Source of the DNA: Verrucomicrobiales bacterium
GTDB taxonomy: Bacteria; Verrucomicrobiota; Verrucomicrobiia; Verrucomicrobiales; DEV007
Length of the DNA stretch: 40,403 nt
Direction of reading: 5' to 3'
Assembly (NCBI GenBank): GCA_014239335.1
Contig: JAAZZC010000142.1
Location: forward strand, 1-40,403
Positions 9,694-19,600 of this stretch are shown here, piece by piece (within the stretch, counting starts at the first letter, position 1; each line of letters opens with the position of its first letter). Under the pieces are notes generated by a model. The model was given only the letters and a program-made list of their open reading frames with translations, was not told the DNA's origin and made no database searches. A program made the position numbers and the translations under genes.

Positions 9694-11202
9694 CTATTTT
9701 TTCGGCAATAGTGTTATCTTCCTATCATTCGAAAGCTGTGGCCCTGGCGTAGTTCTGCCTCTCTCAACTTGAGATTCAAGTAATTGTACCATCGAAGAAA
9801 CCTTAGTGGGATGCATTCCTACTAAATTGTGTTTTTCCCTTGGATCATCTTTCAAGTTAAAGAGCTGCATGCTAGGAAACCCTTTCTTTTTTGCGTCAGA
9901 CTCTCTAGGAGCACTCCACCCACCGCTGCCTCTTGAAAGGCACAATTTCCAATCCCCTTCTCTTATAGCAAATGAACCATCTATTGAATGATTGATAATA
10001 GATTTACGATCATTTGATTTTGCCCCATTTAATAAACGAACAAGGCTAAACCCATCCTCTCCCCCTTTTGTTTTGTTTTTCTGTCCGGAAATCTCTTCTA
10101 GCGTTTTATAAATATCAGTTAAAGAAACGGTAGATTTATTCAATGTTCCCCCATCTATGCGACCGGGCCATCTCACGATCAATGGTACTCGGTGCCCTCC
10201 TTCATATATATCAGCTTTGTGCCCGCGGAATCCGCCACTCGGATCATGCCCTTTATCTTTCAATAATTTAAAATTAGCCTCAGGAGAACACCCGTTATCA
10301 CTAGTGAAAATGACCATAGTGTTTTCATCTAATCGTGTTTTACGAAGAGCCTTGAACAGTTCGCCCATGTGATAATCAATTTGCATAACAAAATCAGCAT
10401 AAGGGTTTAAACCGCTTGCTCCCTTGAATGGAGGCACTGGAACAATAGGAGTGTGAGGTGCTGGCAATGGCAAGTACAGAAAGAACCGTTGATCCTTTTT
10501 TGCTTCAGCTAAATGATTTTCTATATAATTAAATGACTTTTCAAACAGGTGAGGAAGAACCTCATTAATTTTAAAGTCAGCGCCTATTGGTCCTTTTCTG
10601 TACCAACCGTATCTGTCTTGAGATTTCGTTACTCCCTCATCCCTGTTTGGCTGCGCTGTTATCTTGCCTGTATCAACCCAAACATAAGGCGGCATGTCTA
10701 ATGAACCGCAATGGCCATAGTAGTAATCAAAACCATTTATATCAGGCCCATTCGTTACGGGTTGAGTAAAATCAATCTTATTATTCCGCTTTGCCCAATC
10801 CCAACCCAAGTGCCACTTGCCAATCATGGCAGTATTGTAACCTGCACCTTTCATAAGATGTCCCAACGTTGGGCGGTCTTTTGGTATTAAATGTTCACTT
10901 CTTCCGCTTAAAACTCCACGAGCTATTCTTGTTCTCCAACAGTAACGCCCCGTCAAAAGACCATACCGAGTTGGCGTGCAAACTGAACTTGGTGAATGAG
11001 CATCTAAGAAAGTCATTCCTTCGTTTGCCATCTTTTGCAAATGAGGAGTTTTTATTTTTGAATTAGGATTCGTTGGTGTTACGTCACCTATTCCAAGGTC
11101 ATCAGCCATAACTAAAATCACATTCGGCAATGCCCCAGGGAGAAGCTCAACCTGAGCAAGAGTGATTGCGATGAAAAAGGTCAACCTGAATCCACTATTC
11201 AT
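9694..11202 (-). CDS. Secreted type I sulfatase (arylsulfatase family)
   Basis: N-terminal signal-like segment, NVILVMADDLGIGD, formylglycine motif SVCTPTRYGLLTGRY (CxPxR), GKWHLG, VIFTSDNG. Confidence 0.95.
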   Translation of the reverse strand: MNSGFRLTFFIAITLAQVELLPGALPNVILVMADDLGIGDVTPTNPNSKIKTPHLQKMANEGMTFLDAHSPSSVCTPTRYGLLTGRYCWRTRIARGVLSGRSEHLIPKDRPTLGHLMKGAGYNTAMIGKWHLGWDWAKRNNKIDFTQPVTNGPDINGFDYYYGHCGSLDMPPYVWVDTGKITAQPNRDEGVTKSQDRYGWYRKGPIGADFKINEVLPHLFEKSFNYIENHLAEAKKDQRFFLYLPLPAPHTPIVPVPPFKGASGLNPYADFVMQIDYHMGELFKALRKTRLDENTMVIFTSDNGCSPEANFKLLKDKGHDPSGGFRGHKADIYEGGHRVPLIVRWPGRIDGGTLNKSTVSLTDIYKTLEEISGQKNKTKGGEDGFSLVRLLNGAKSNDRKSIINHSIDGSFAIREGDWKLCLSRGSGGWSAPRESDAKKKGFPSMQLFNLKDDPREKHNLVGMHPTKVSSMVQLLESQVERGRTTPGPQLSNDRKITLLPKK

Positions 11203-11246
11203 GATTCAAGTAAACTACCGCTAATAAAAAATGCGAACCCAATTGT

Positions 11247-11262
11247 TTGGTATATGGACCAA
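11247..11262. promoter_or_regulatory. Operator-like inverted repeat upstream of the sulfatase
   Basis: TTGGT-ATATGG-ACCAA perfect 5-bp arms with 6-nt spacer, 45 bp from the sulfatase start. Confidence 0.4.
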
Positions 11263-11276
11263 TGATTTTAAAATTC

Positions 11277-11345
11277 GGTTACCTTGCCCTGAAGCTGGTG
11301 CAGTCGGGAAATCGATGCACGTCCTAGTCAACTGGCCAAGGAACC
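11277..11345. ncRNA. Candidate structured RNA / leader element (transcribed strand unknown)
   Basis: GGTT-a-CCTTG (11277-11286) pairs with CAAGGAACC (11337-11345), 9 bp with one bulge; internal hairpin GTGCA-g-TCG ggaaat CGATGCAC (11298-11320), 8 bp; GC-rich island in an AT-rich spacer. Confidence 0.45.
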
Positions 11346-11491
11346 TACTAATTTCAATTATATTAGTATCGTGAAATCCAATCAATCCAATTATTGATTA
11401 ATAATCTAAATAATTAATAATTCTTCTTAATATTTAATATATTCTTGATATCAATCTACCTAATATTCCATCATCTCGATGGATCAATAAC

Positions 11492-11518
11492 TTGAGACTT
11501 TGTATGGCATACTATAAT
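11492..11518 (+). promoter_or_regulatory. Candidate promoter for the Gfo/Idh/MocA gene
   Basis: TATAAT at 11513-11518, 28 bp before the ATG; TTGAGA at 11492-11497 with a short 15-nt spacer. Confidence 0.35.
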
Positions 11519-11545
11519 TTAATTTGTTAAGTAATTATCAATCAC

Positions 11546-13018
11546 ATGAAACAACCTACCCGTAGAAAATTTATAAAGGGCTCGCTATATGGCGCAGCCG
11601 GAACAAGTACATTCTGCAGTCTTCCTGCAAAAGCCAAAGTAAAAGGTGCCAATACTGATGTGCGCGTTGCCGTAGTTGGAGTTGGAGGGCGTGGAGGCGG
11701 TCACGTTAATGCATGCATAGGTAACAAAAAAGTTAGGGTAACAGGTGTGTGTGATGCTGATTACAAACGTAATGAGGCTAACGCGAACCGCGTAAAGGAT
11801 AAGCAAGGATCAAAGCCCAAACAGTACGAAGATTATAGAGAATTGTGCACTGATAAAAACATTGATGCGGTTATGATTGCTACCCCAAATCATCTTCACT
11901 CGTTGGTTGCAATACTAGCTGCTCAAAATGGGAAACACGTATATGTAGAAAAGCCAGTTTCACATAATATATGGGAAGGCCGGAAGTTAGTCGAAGCCTC
12001 AATTAAATACGGTAAACAAGGAGTTATTGTTCAACACGGAATGCAACGCCGCTCAGATTCAGGATGGCGTGAAGTAATGGAGTGGATAAAAGACAAGCCA
12101 TTAGGAGAGATGATCGTAAGTAGAGGCTTTTGCTATAAACCAAGAAAGAGTATCGGCAAAGTACAAGAGCCCAAACAGCCACCAGCAGAAATCAATTACG
12201 ACTTATGGTCCGGGCCTAGACAAATTTTACCTATACGACGTGATCGATTCCATTATGATTGGCACTGGCAACGCCAATACGGCAACGGGGACATTGGAAA
12301 CCAAGGTCCTCACCAAATGGATGTAGCGAGATGGGCATTAGGTCAGGAAAAATGTGCTCCTAATGTATTAAGCATTGGCGGAAGGTTTGGTTATGACGAT
12401 GATGGCGACACTGCAAATACGCAAATCGCATTCTTTGACTACAAGCCAGTACCTTTAATTTTTGAAGTTCGTGGACTCCCTGAAAAAGGACTCGATTGGG
12501 GCAAGGGCATGTCCAATTACAAAGGGGCTAGAGTAGGAAATGTCATTGAGTTTGAAGGTGGTTACATAAGTGAATCCAAAGCATATGATAACAAAGGAAA
12601 GAGTATTAAGAAATTCGGAATAACAAATGGGCGAGGCCATTTTGAAAACTGGATTGCTTCCATTGAAGAAGGGATCAAGGAAGGCAATCATGAACATGAA
12701 CTTTCAGCTCACACTGGCCACATTTCCGCAGCATTAGGTCATATGGCGAATATCTCCTATTACATTGGCAAAAACTCCACACCTCAAGCCTGCAAAGAAT
12801 CCTTAAAAGGCGACAAAATGAAAGAAGAAGTATTCAACAGATTCGCTCAACACCTTGAAAATAACGGCATCAACATAGAAAAGACAAAAACAACTTTGGG
12901 GCCACTATTAAATTTTAACCCTGACAAAGAACAATTCACCGGAGACCTTTCTGAACAAGCCAATGAACTAGTAAAGGGAGATTACAGGAAAGGATTTAGA
13001 ATTCCCGAATCTGTTTAA
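11546..13018 (+). CDS. Gfo/Idh/MocA family oxidoreductase with Tat signal peptide
   Basis: TRRKFIKGS twin-arginine N-terminus; VRVAVVGVGGRGGGHV nucleotide-binding fold; AVMIATPNHLHS, KHVYVEKPVSHN. Confidence 0.94.
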   Translation: MKQPTRRKFIKGSLYGAAGTSTFCSLPAKAKVKGANTDVRVAVVGVGGRGGGHVNACIGNKKVRVTGVCDADYKRNEANANRVKDKQGSKPKQYEDYRELCTDKNIDAVMIATPNHLHSLVAILAAQNGKHVYVEKPVSHNIWEGRKLVEASIKYGKQGVIVQHGMQRRSDSGWREVMEWIKDKPLGEMIVSRGFCYKPRKSIGKVQEPKQPPAEINYDLWSGPRQILPIRRDRFHYDWHWQRQYGNGDIGNQGPHQMDVARWALGQEKCAPNVLSIGGRFGYDDDGDTANTQIAFFDYKPVPLIFEVRGLPEKGLDWGKGMSNYKGARVGNVIEFEGGYISESKAYDNKGKSIKKFGITNGRGHFENWIASIEEGIKEGNHEHELSAHTGHISAALGHMANISYYIGKNSTPQACKESLKGDKMKEEVFNRFAQHLENNGINIEKTKTTLGPLLNFNPDKEQFTGDLSEQANELVKGDYRKGFRIPESV

Positions 13019-13041
13019 ATTTATACACTAGTCATATGAAT

Positions 13042-13071
13042 TTCTGGGGGTGATATCAATCACTCCTAGAA
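13042..13071 (+). terminator. Hairpin, probable intrinsic terminator after the Gfo/Idh/MocA gene
   Basis: TTCTGGGGGTGAT / ATCACTCCTAGAA: 13-bp stem with two G-U pairs and an ATCA loop, followed by TTGTTT; 23 bp after the stop codon. Confidence 0.6.
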
Positions 13072-13154
13072 TTGTTTAAGAAACAATAATCACCTACAGT
13101 TTCCTTCATTCATTAGTTTGAAGTAAGCTCGGCTCATATCCTCCAAAAAATTAA

Positions 13155-16100
13155 ATGACCGACGCCAAAGAAGCAACACGCCGGCCAATAAAAAAACTAT
13201 TAGCCGCAAACCGAAGCGAGATAGCAACACGGATATTCAGAGGCGCCACAGAACTCGGCCTCAACACGGTCGCTATATTTGCTGAAGAGGATCGCTTTTG
13301 CATGCATCGGTTCAAAGCAGATGAAGCCTATAAATTACGCAAAGAAAAAGGACCTGTAGGCGCTTACTTAGATATAGAAGGGATTATCGCTATTGCCAAA
13401 GAGCGTAATGTCGATGCCATTCATCCTGGATATGGATTTTTATCTGAAAATGCTGAATTCGCTACAAAGTGTAAAGAAAATGATATTATCTTTGTTGGAC
13501 CTAGGTCCGAAGTGCTGGCAGGAATGGGCGATAAGATTGCAGCAAGAAAACAAGCAGCAGAACTAGATATCCCAACTCTTGCAGGAAACTCTGATCCAAT
13601 TAAGGATAAGGACGAGGCCATCGAGATTGCTCGAAGAATTGGATTCCCATTAATAATTAAAGCTGCATTTGGTGGCGGAGGCAGAGGGATGCGAGTTGTA
13701 AATGATGAGAAAGCATTACCTGACCTCCTTAATGAAGCTCAGACCGAAGCTCTTAATGCTTTTGGAGATGACTCAGTTTTCATAGAACGATTCGTCAAAA
13801 GCGCAAAACACATAGAAGTACAAATTATCGGGGACCAGCACGGCAACGTTGTTCACCTACATGAAAGAGATTGCTCCGTTCAAAGGAGACATCAAAAGGT
13901 TATTGAAATTGCACCTTCAATTAACATTTCTGATAAAATCAGAGAAGACCTATGCTCAGCCGCAGTAAAAATTGCCGAATCCATCAAATACGACAATGCG
14001 GGAACTGTAGAATTCTTAGTAGATACAGATTCTCATGAATGGTTCTTCATTGAAATGAACCCAAGAATTCAAGTAGAACATACTGTCACTGAAGAAATCA
14101 CAAACATTGACATTGTTAGAACTCAAATATTAATCGCTCAGGGACATGAACTGCACTCCAAAGAGGTTGCCATGCCCAGCCAAGAAAACATTGATAGAAA
14201 TGGGGTAGCCGTCCAATGCCGAATCACAACAGAAGACCCAGAAAACAAATTTACACCTGACACAGGCAAGATTCTAACCTACCGATCCGCTTCGGGTCAT
14301 GGAATCAGACTAGATGGCGGTCTAGGAACCACTGGGGCCACAGTAACGCCATTTTATGACTCAATGTTAGTCAAGCTTACAACGCATGCACCTACATTTG
14401 ATATTGCAATACAAAGAGTAAGAAGAGCTCTGAGAGAATTTAGAATACGAGGTGTTAAAACAAATATCCCGTTTCTATTAAACGTCATTAACAATGATAA
14501 ATTCAGCTCTGGCAATGCTACGACAAGGCTAATTGATACGACCCCCTCCCTATTTGACTTCAAGCCTAGGAAGGACCGAGCCACAAAACTTCTCAATTTT
14601 CTAGGCGATGTGATCGTTAACGGTAACCCAAATGCTAAAGATCAGACCCCTTTAAAAACACTAGAAGAAGTACGAGCCCCCGATACAGATACAAAGGAAC
14701 AAAGACCTACGGGGACAAAGAATTTACTCAACGAACTTGGTCCCGAAAAGTTCTCTGAATGGATATTAGAACAGAAAGAACTCCTCATTACCGACACGAC
14801 TCTCCGTGACGCTCATCAATCACTATTAGCAACACGAGTAAGAAGCTATGACATGCTTGCCATAGCCGATGCAATCGCAAGAAAAACTCCTTCACTTTTT
14901 TCTCTTGAGATGTGGGGAGGAGCCACATTTGACTCCTCAATGAGATTCCTGAAAGAGGACCCTTGGCAAAGACTCACACAACTGAGAGAGAAAGTGCCCA
15001 ATATCCTTTTCCAAATGCTCTTCCGCGGATCCAATGCGGTTGGATATTCAAATTATCCCGACAACGTTGTTAAAGGCTTTGTCCATCATGCAGCGGAACG
15101 GGGAATGGATATATTTCGAGTCTTTGATTCGCTCAACTACACTCCTAACATGAAAGCGGCAATGGAAGCGGTCCGTGAAACTAATAGCTCAGTTTGTGAA
15201 GCTGCAATTTGCTATACAGGGGATATTCTAGATGAAAAAAAAGACAAATATTCATTAAAATATTACGTTGATTTAGCCCACGAATTAAAGCTCATGGGAG
15301 CACACATCTTGTGCATTAAAGATATGGCAGGTCTTTGCCGACCATACGCAGCAGAAAAGCTAGTAAGAACACTCAAAGAAGAAGTAGGCCTCCCTATACA
15401 TTTCCATACACACGACACAAGCGGCATCAACGCCTCCTCAATATTGAAAGCCTCTGAAGCTGGAGTTGACATAGCTGACGCCGCACTTTCTTCAATGTCT
15501 GGATCAACCAGCCAGCCATGTCTAAATTCCATTGTCGCTGCATTAAAGAATACCGAAAGAGAATCTTCACTTAATCTCCAGGCACTTAATGAATTCTCAG
15601 ATTATTGGGAGGGAGTTAGAAAGTTCTACTTCCCATTTGACACATCTCCACCTCACGGCACTGCTGAAGTATATTTACACGAAATGCCCGGGGGCCAATT
15701 CACCAACCTCAAAGAACAAGCAGAAGCCATGGGTTTGGGGTCCCGCTGGCCAGAAATAGCGCAATGTTATGCTGAAGTAAATGCCCTCTTTGGAGACATC
15801 GTCAAAGTAACACCTTCAAGCAAAGTCGTCGGTGATATGACAATGTTTTTAGTAACACAAGGCATCAGCCCCGCTGATGTAATCAACCTTCCTAAAGGAA
15901 CAGCATTCCCAGAATCTGTTGTTGATATGCTTGGAGGTGGATTAGGTCAACCTATCGGCGGGTGGCCTGCAGAAGTTCAAAAAGTCATCCTTGGAGATAA
16001 AGATCCAATAACTGACAGACCTGGCGACCATGCAAATGAAGTAAATCTTGATACAATACGGGAAGAGTTAAAGGCTCACATAAATCGAAACCCGACCGAG

Positions 16101-16625
16101 GATGAGGTTTGGAGTTATTTAATGTATCCACAGGTTTTCCTCGATTTCATAGAAAGTAACAACGAATTCAGCGACCTCAGCGTATTACCTACGCCTGCAT
16201 ATTTTTATGGAGCGCAAATTGGTGAAGAAATCAGCATAGATATCGAAGTTGGCAAAACGCTGTTCGTCAAACTTATCAATGTCGGTGAACCTGATGAAAA
16301 TGCTAACCGCAATGTAATATTCGAGCTTAACGGTTCATCACGGCATGCCTTAGTCACTGACAGAACACTTACCCCTACAGCAATATCACGAAAAAAAGCT
16401 GACAAAGCTGATCTAAGCCAACTCGGAGCCCCAATGCCAGGCCTCGTCGCTGAACTCAATGTCAGCATAGGCAATAAAGTCGAAGAAGGTGACTCTCTAT
16501 TAACATTAGAAGCAATGAAAATGTACACAACAGTGTCCTCTCCTCACTCAGGGACCGTAGAATCAATTGAAGTCTCTTCAGGCGACAATGTTGAAACCGG
16601 TGATTTACTTCTTGTTATTGCTTAG
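13155..16625 (+). CDS. pyc: Pyruvate carboxylase
   Basis: Biotin carboxylase N-terminus (KLLAANRSEIATRIFRGATELG..), carboxyltransferase domain (LLITDTTLRDAHQSLLATRVRSYDM), C-terminal biotinyl motif LEAMKM; 1156 aa. Confidence 0.97.
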   Translation: MTDAKEATRRPIKKLLAANRSEIATRIFRGATELGLNTVAIFAEEDRFCMHRFKADEAYKLRKEKGPVGAYLDIEGIIAIAKERNVDAIHPGYGFLSENAEFATKCKENDIIFVGPRSEVLAGMGDKIAARKQAAELDIPTLAGNSDPIKDKDEAIEIARRIGFPLIIKAAFGGGGRGMRVVNDEKALPDLLNEAQTEALNAFGDDSVFIERFVKSAKHIEVQIIGDQHGNVVHLHERDCSVQRRHQKVIEIAPSINISDKIREDLCSAAVKIAESIKYDNAGTVEFLVDTDSHEWFFIEMNPRIQVEHTVTEEITNIDIVRTQILIAQGHELHSKEVAMPSQENIDRNGVAVQCRITTEDPENKFTPDTGKILTYRSASGHGIRLDGGLGTTGATVTPFYDSMLVKLTTHAPTFDIAIQRVRRALREFRIRGVKTNIPFLLNVINNDKFSSGNATTRLIDTTPSLFDFKPRKDRATKLLNFLGDVIVNGNPNAKDQTPLKTLEEVRAPDTDTKEQRPTGTKNLLNELGPEKFSEWILEQKELLITDTTLRDAHQSLLATRVRSYDMLAIADAIARKTPSLFSLEMWGGATFDSSMRFLKEDPWQRLTQLREKVPNILFQMLFRGSNAVGYSNYPDNVVKGFVHHAAERGMDIFRVFDSLNYTPNMKAAMEAVRETNSSVCEAAICYTGDILDEKKDKYSLKYYVDLAHELKLMGAHILCIKDMAGLCRPYAAEKLVRTLKEEVGLPIHFHTHDTSGINASSILKASEAGVDIADAALSSMSGSTSQPCLNSIVAALKNTERESSLNLQALNEFSDYWEGVRKFYFPFDTSPPHGTAEVYLHEMPGGQFTNLKEQAEAMGLGSRWPEIAQCYAEVNALFGDIVKVTPSSKVVGDMTMFLVTQGISPADVINLPKGTAFPESVVDMLGGGLGQPIGGWPAEVQKVILGDKDPITDRPGDHANEVNLDTIREELKAHINRNPTEDEVWSYLMYPQVFLDFIESNNEFSDLSVLPTPAYFYGAQIGEEISIDIEVGKTLFVKLINVGEPDENANRNVIFELNGSSRHALVTDRTLTPTAISRKKADKADLSQLGAPMPGLVAELNVSIGNKVEEGDSLLTLEAMKMYTTVSSPHSGTVESIEVSSGDNVETGDLLLVIA

Positions 16626-16632
16626 TAATTTC

Positions 16633-19600
16633 CTATTCAGAACTACTGTCTAATCTTAAGCGTAAAAATGCTTTTTGAGAAGTTGACGGTAACCGAATTA
16701 CATTATTCCTCATTAATGATTCAACTTTGACTGTATCAATAGGCAACTCATTCCATTGCTTCAAGTCATCAGAATACTCGAAAACAACCCTGTAATCGCT
16801 TACAGCCAATCTCGTTGCAACTTCCCAAATCATTTCATTACTCAGAATATCAAATCGCGGCAAATTTATTTGATTAAACCTTTTAACTCCACCTCCAAGA
16901 ACATATTGCAAAGCGTTAATTAATCCGTCCCCGTCATCGTCTACATATGGAGGCCCAACTTTATTCTCATCAGACCACATTTCATAAGTCTCTTCTAAAA
17001 TTATCCCATGCGGACTCCCAAGATAGCTGCTAATTACCCAAGATGCCCTAGAATTATAAAGGGGAGGATCAATTGTTAAATCTTTCAGTTCTAATGAATA
17101 CCCCTCACCATCGGCTTGGCTGTACCATTCATCATTAAATGAAAACCTAACCATATTAAATGGATAAGGCTCTGGTAACTGAAGAATCAATTCCTCGCCT
17201 CCATTATTTAATCTCCCTGCATACTCAACAATTAAATGGTTTATCTCACCATATCTAGAAGTGAACGCGTTTAAATTAGACGCAAGAACTACTGACTCCT
17301 TTGGTGAAAGAAACATTTCACCAAAGGTATATTCAATGCCTTTTACAAAACTAATTCCATTTAGATTTAATGTTTTTTCCCCAACATTCTGTAACTCAAT
17401 GTACTCGTACTCAGACCCGCCAAGAGGGTTGTACATGATTTCTATTATCCTAAGGGAGTTATAAATTTCCAACAGCCTCTCATATTCTACATACTCATCT
17501 GAACCTTGTACCGGCTGCATAACCCCCGGTGTAGGCACTATAAATTTCTGATAGGAATCACTTCCTGCGATCTTTCCTTCTGATAATCCTTCAATCTGTG
17601 GACCATATATAACATTATCTAGAAGTGACCCATCTCTATCCGTGAGCACAATTTGATCCAAGTCAGTAGCCAACTTAAAGCCCTTAGGTTCAACAGTTAC
17701 ATAATTATTTGGAGCAATAAAACTTAATTCAGGTAGCAACATCGAATTTTCACCATAAGTGAGAGAATCAGAAAGACTTACTCCTGTTAGCTCGACGGGA
17801 AATGATGAATTGTTCACCAATTCAATGAATTCACTCCGATCCAATTGCCCTGGATTAGCAAGCCATTCACTTATCCTAAGACCAGAAGGATCACCAATCC
17901 TCACTTCTCTATTCTCTGCCCCAGGAGTTGGGACATTTAGCATCCACAAAGAATTCCTTCCATATCTACCAATGGAGTAATTGACTGCCTGAAAACCATA
18001 ATCGATCGAATCTAATATCTTACCTGAATCAAATAAATAGATAGACCCTCCTCCCTTTTTTATTTCCATAGAATCGTTAGAAGGATTAATTTCAATGACT
18101 AAGTAACCCCACGCTTCAATTTCAGAAATTTGGTCAAGATCTATTCGTGAATCACCCTCGATAGATGAACTGACATAATAACCATTCAAGCTAATAGGTT
18201 TAGGGCTCGAATTGTATAGTTCAACATATGAAGGATTACCTCCATCAGATTCATATACTCCTTCATTTGAAATTAACACCTCATTTAGAACAAGCCTGTC
18301 GGGATAAGATTCGACGATCTCCCATTGTTCTGATTGTGTTGGCATCTCTTGCCAATTCCCTGCGAAATCTTGTCCCAAAACTTCAATCGAATAAACACCC
18401 GGCAAAAGATCTTTTAATAATATCCTCCCACTACGAACAGTCACGCCCACTAGTGGATTAAAACCATCACCTATTTCAATCACCTCACTCCATTCTGTAT
18501 CTTTAAATCTCCAACGATAAGAAAAGTATCCCGGCCCCCCAACCATCAATGCCGCTTCTTGATCGGTTGTAATTGAAGGCGGCTCTCCAGATATAAATAT
18601 CCCAGAACGAACCAAGGCCCCGAGATCTTGACCAAATTTTCCTGCACCTCTTGCAGGGGACGCAGGATGCAACTTGAAGTCTTGGGACTCAGGATCAGCA
18701 AATAGCGGGAAATCAATTGTGTTATTCTTCCCCAGATCCAAAATGCTCAAGCCTTCATGGTTCCTTCCTATAGTTAAATCTGATAATTGCGGATCTAAGA
18801 GATTTTGGACTAGTTCCAATGGAGTTACAGGATACGGCGGTTCTTTAGCATCATCAGCGCCACTAAAGACTCTCGGAGTGACTAGAATATTATCAGTGAG
18901 ATACGCTCCTTTTCCGTGAGTGGCTCGAGAATCAGTATCTGTGGGTATGAAAAGATTTACAACAGACGCAACGCTCGGATTATCAAATCTATCATTAAAA
19001 TCGGGATGGATTTTATAGACTGTATTATTCTCAAAAATAGCAGCACTCTGAATTTTTAAGCTGATTGCATGATCAACATCAGAAAAAACATTTCTCGATA
19101 TAGAGAATGTAGCCCCAGGACCAACATCACCTGTAGAGATTGCATTGGCATAACCTCTATCAGAGGTTTCATCATCTTTGAACACGTTAAGAAATACATT
19201 TTCTGACAAATAAACATCTCCTCCAAGGTCACAAAGTTCATCACCTGCCCCTGCAAAATAGTTGCCTATAATTTGAACTATTGGACCAGGTCTCCACCCA
19301 CTATCAACATCGATCACATCGTTATGACCCTTATTCCTTCCAAAATAGTTATCTCTTATAATGTACCTACCGCCTTCAGGAATTTCTCCTATCCCTTTTA
19401 TATGTTCACTAATATTATCAAGACCAAGCTCTGCGGGCTTCTCCTCATCAGTAAACATATCAGGAAACTTTGTATTCCTTATAATAACTGAAGCATCCTC
19501 CGTATAAATCATTCGTATGTGAGTTCTGCTAAAAGAAACATCATCTATTACACATTGTGATTTTATCACACCAATAGCACCCTCATCATCTTGGGCGCTC

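Noticed and set aside
11262-11327. 21-codon plus-strand ORF (MILKFGYLALKLVQSGNRCTS) within the structured element
   Set aside because: Possible leader peptide, but no clear ribosome-binding site and the region is explained better by RNA pairing; insufficient evidence to call.
11277-11345. tRNA-like gene
   Set aside because: About the right length with paired ends, but no T-loop TTCRA motif, no anticodon arm geometry and no consistent D-arm on either strand.
16205-16528. 107-aa minus-strand ORF inside pyc
   Set aside because: Antisense shadow of the pyruvate carboxylase biotinyl domain.
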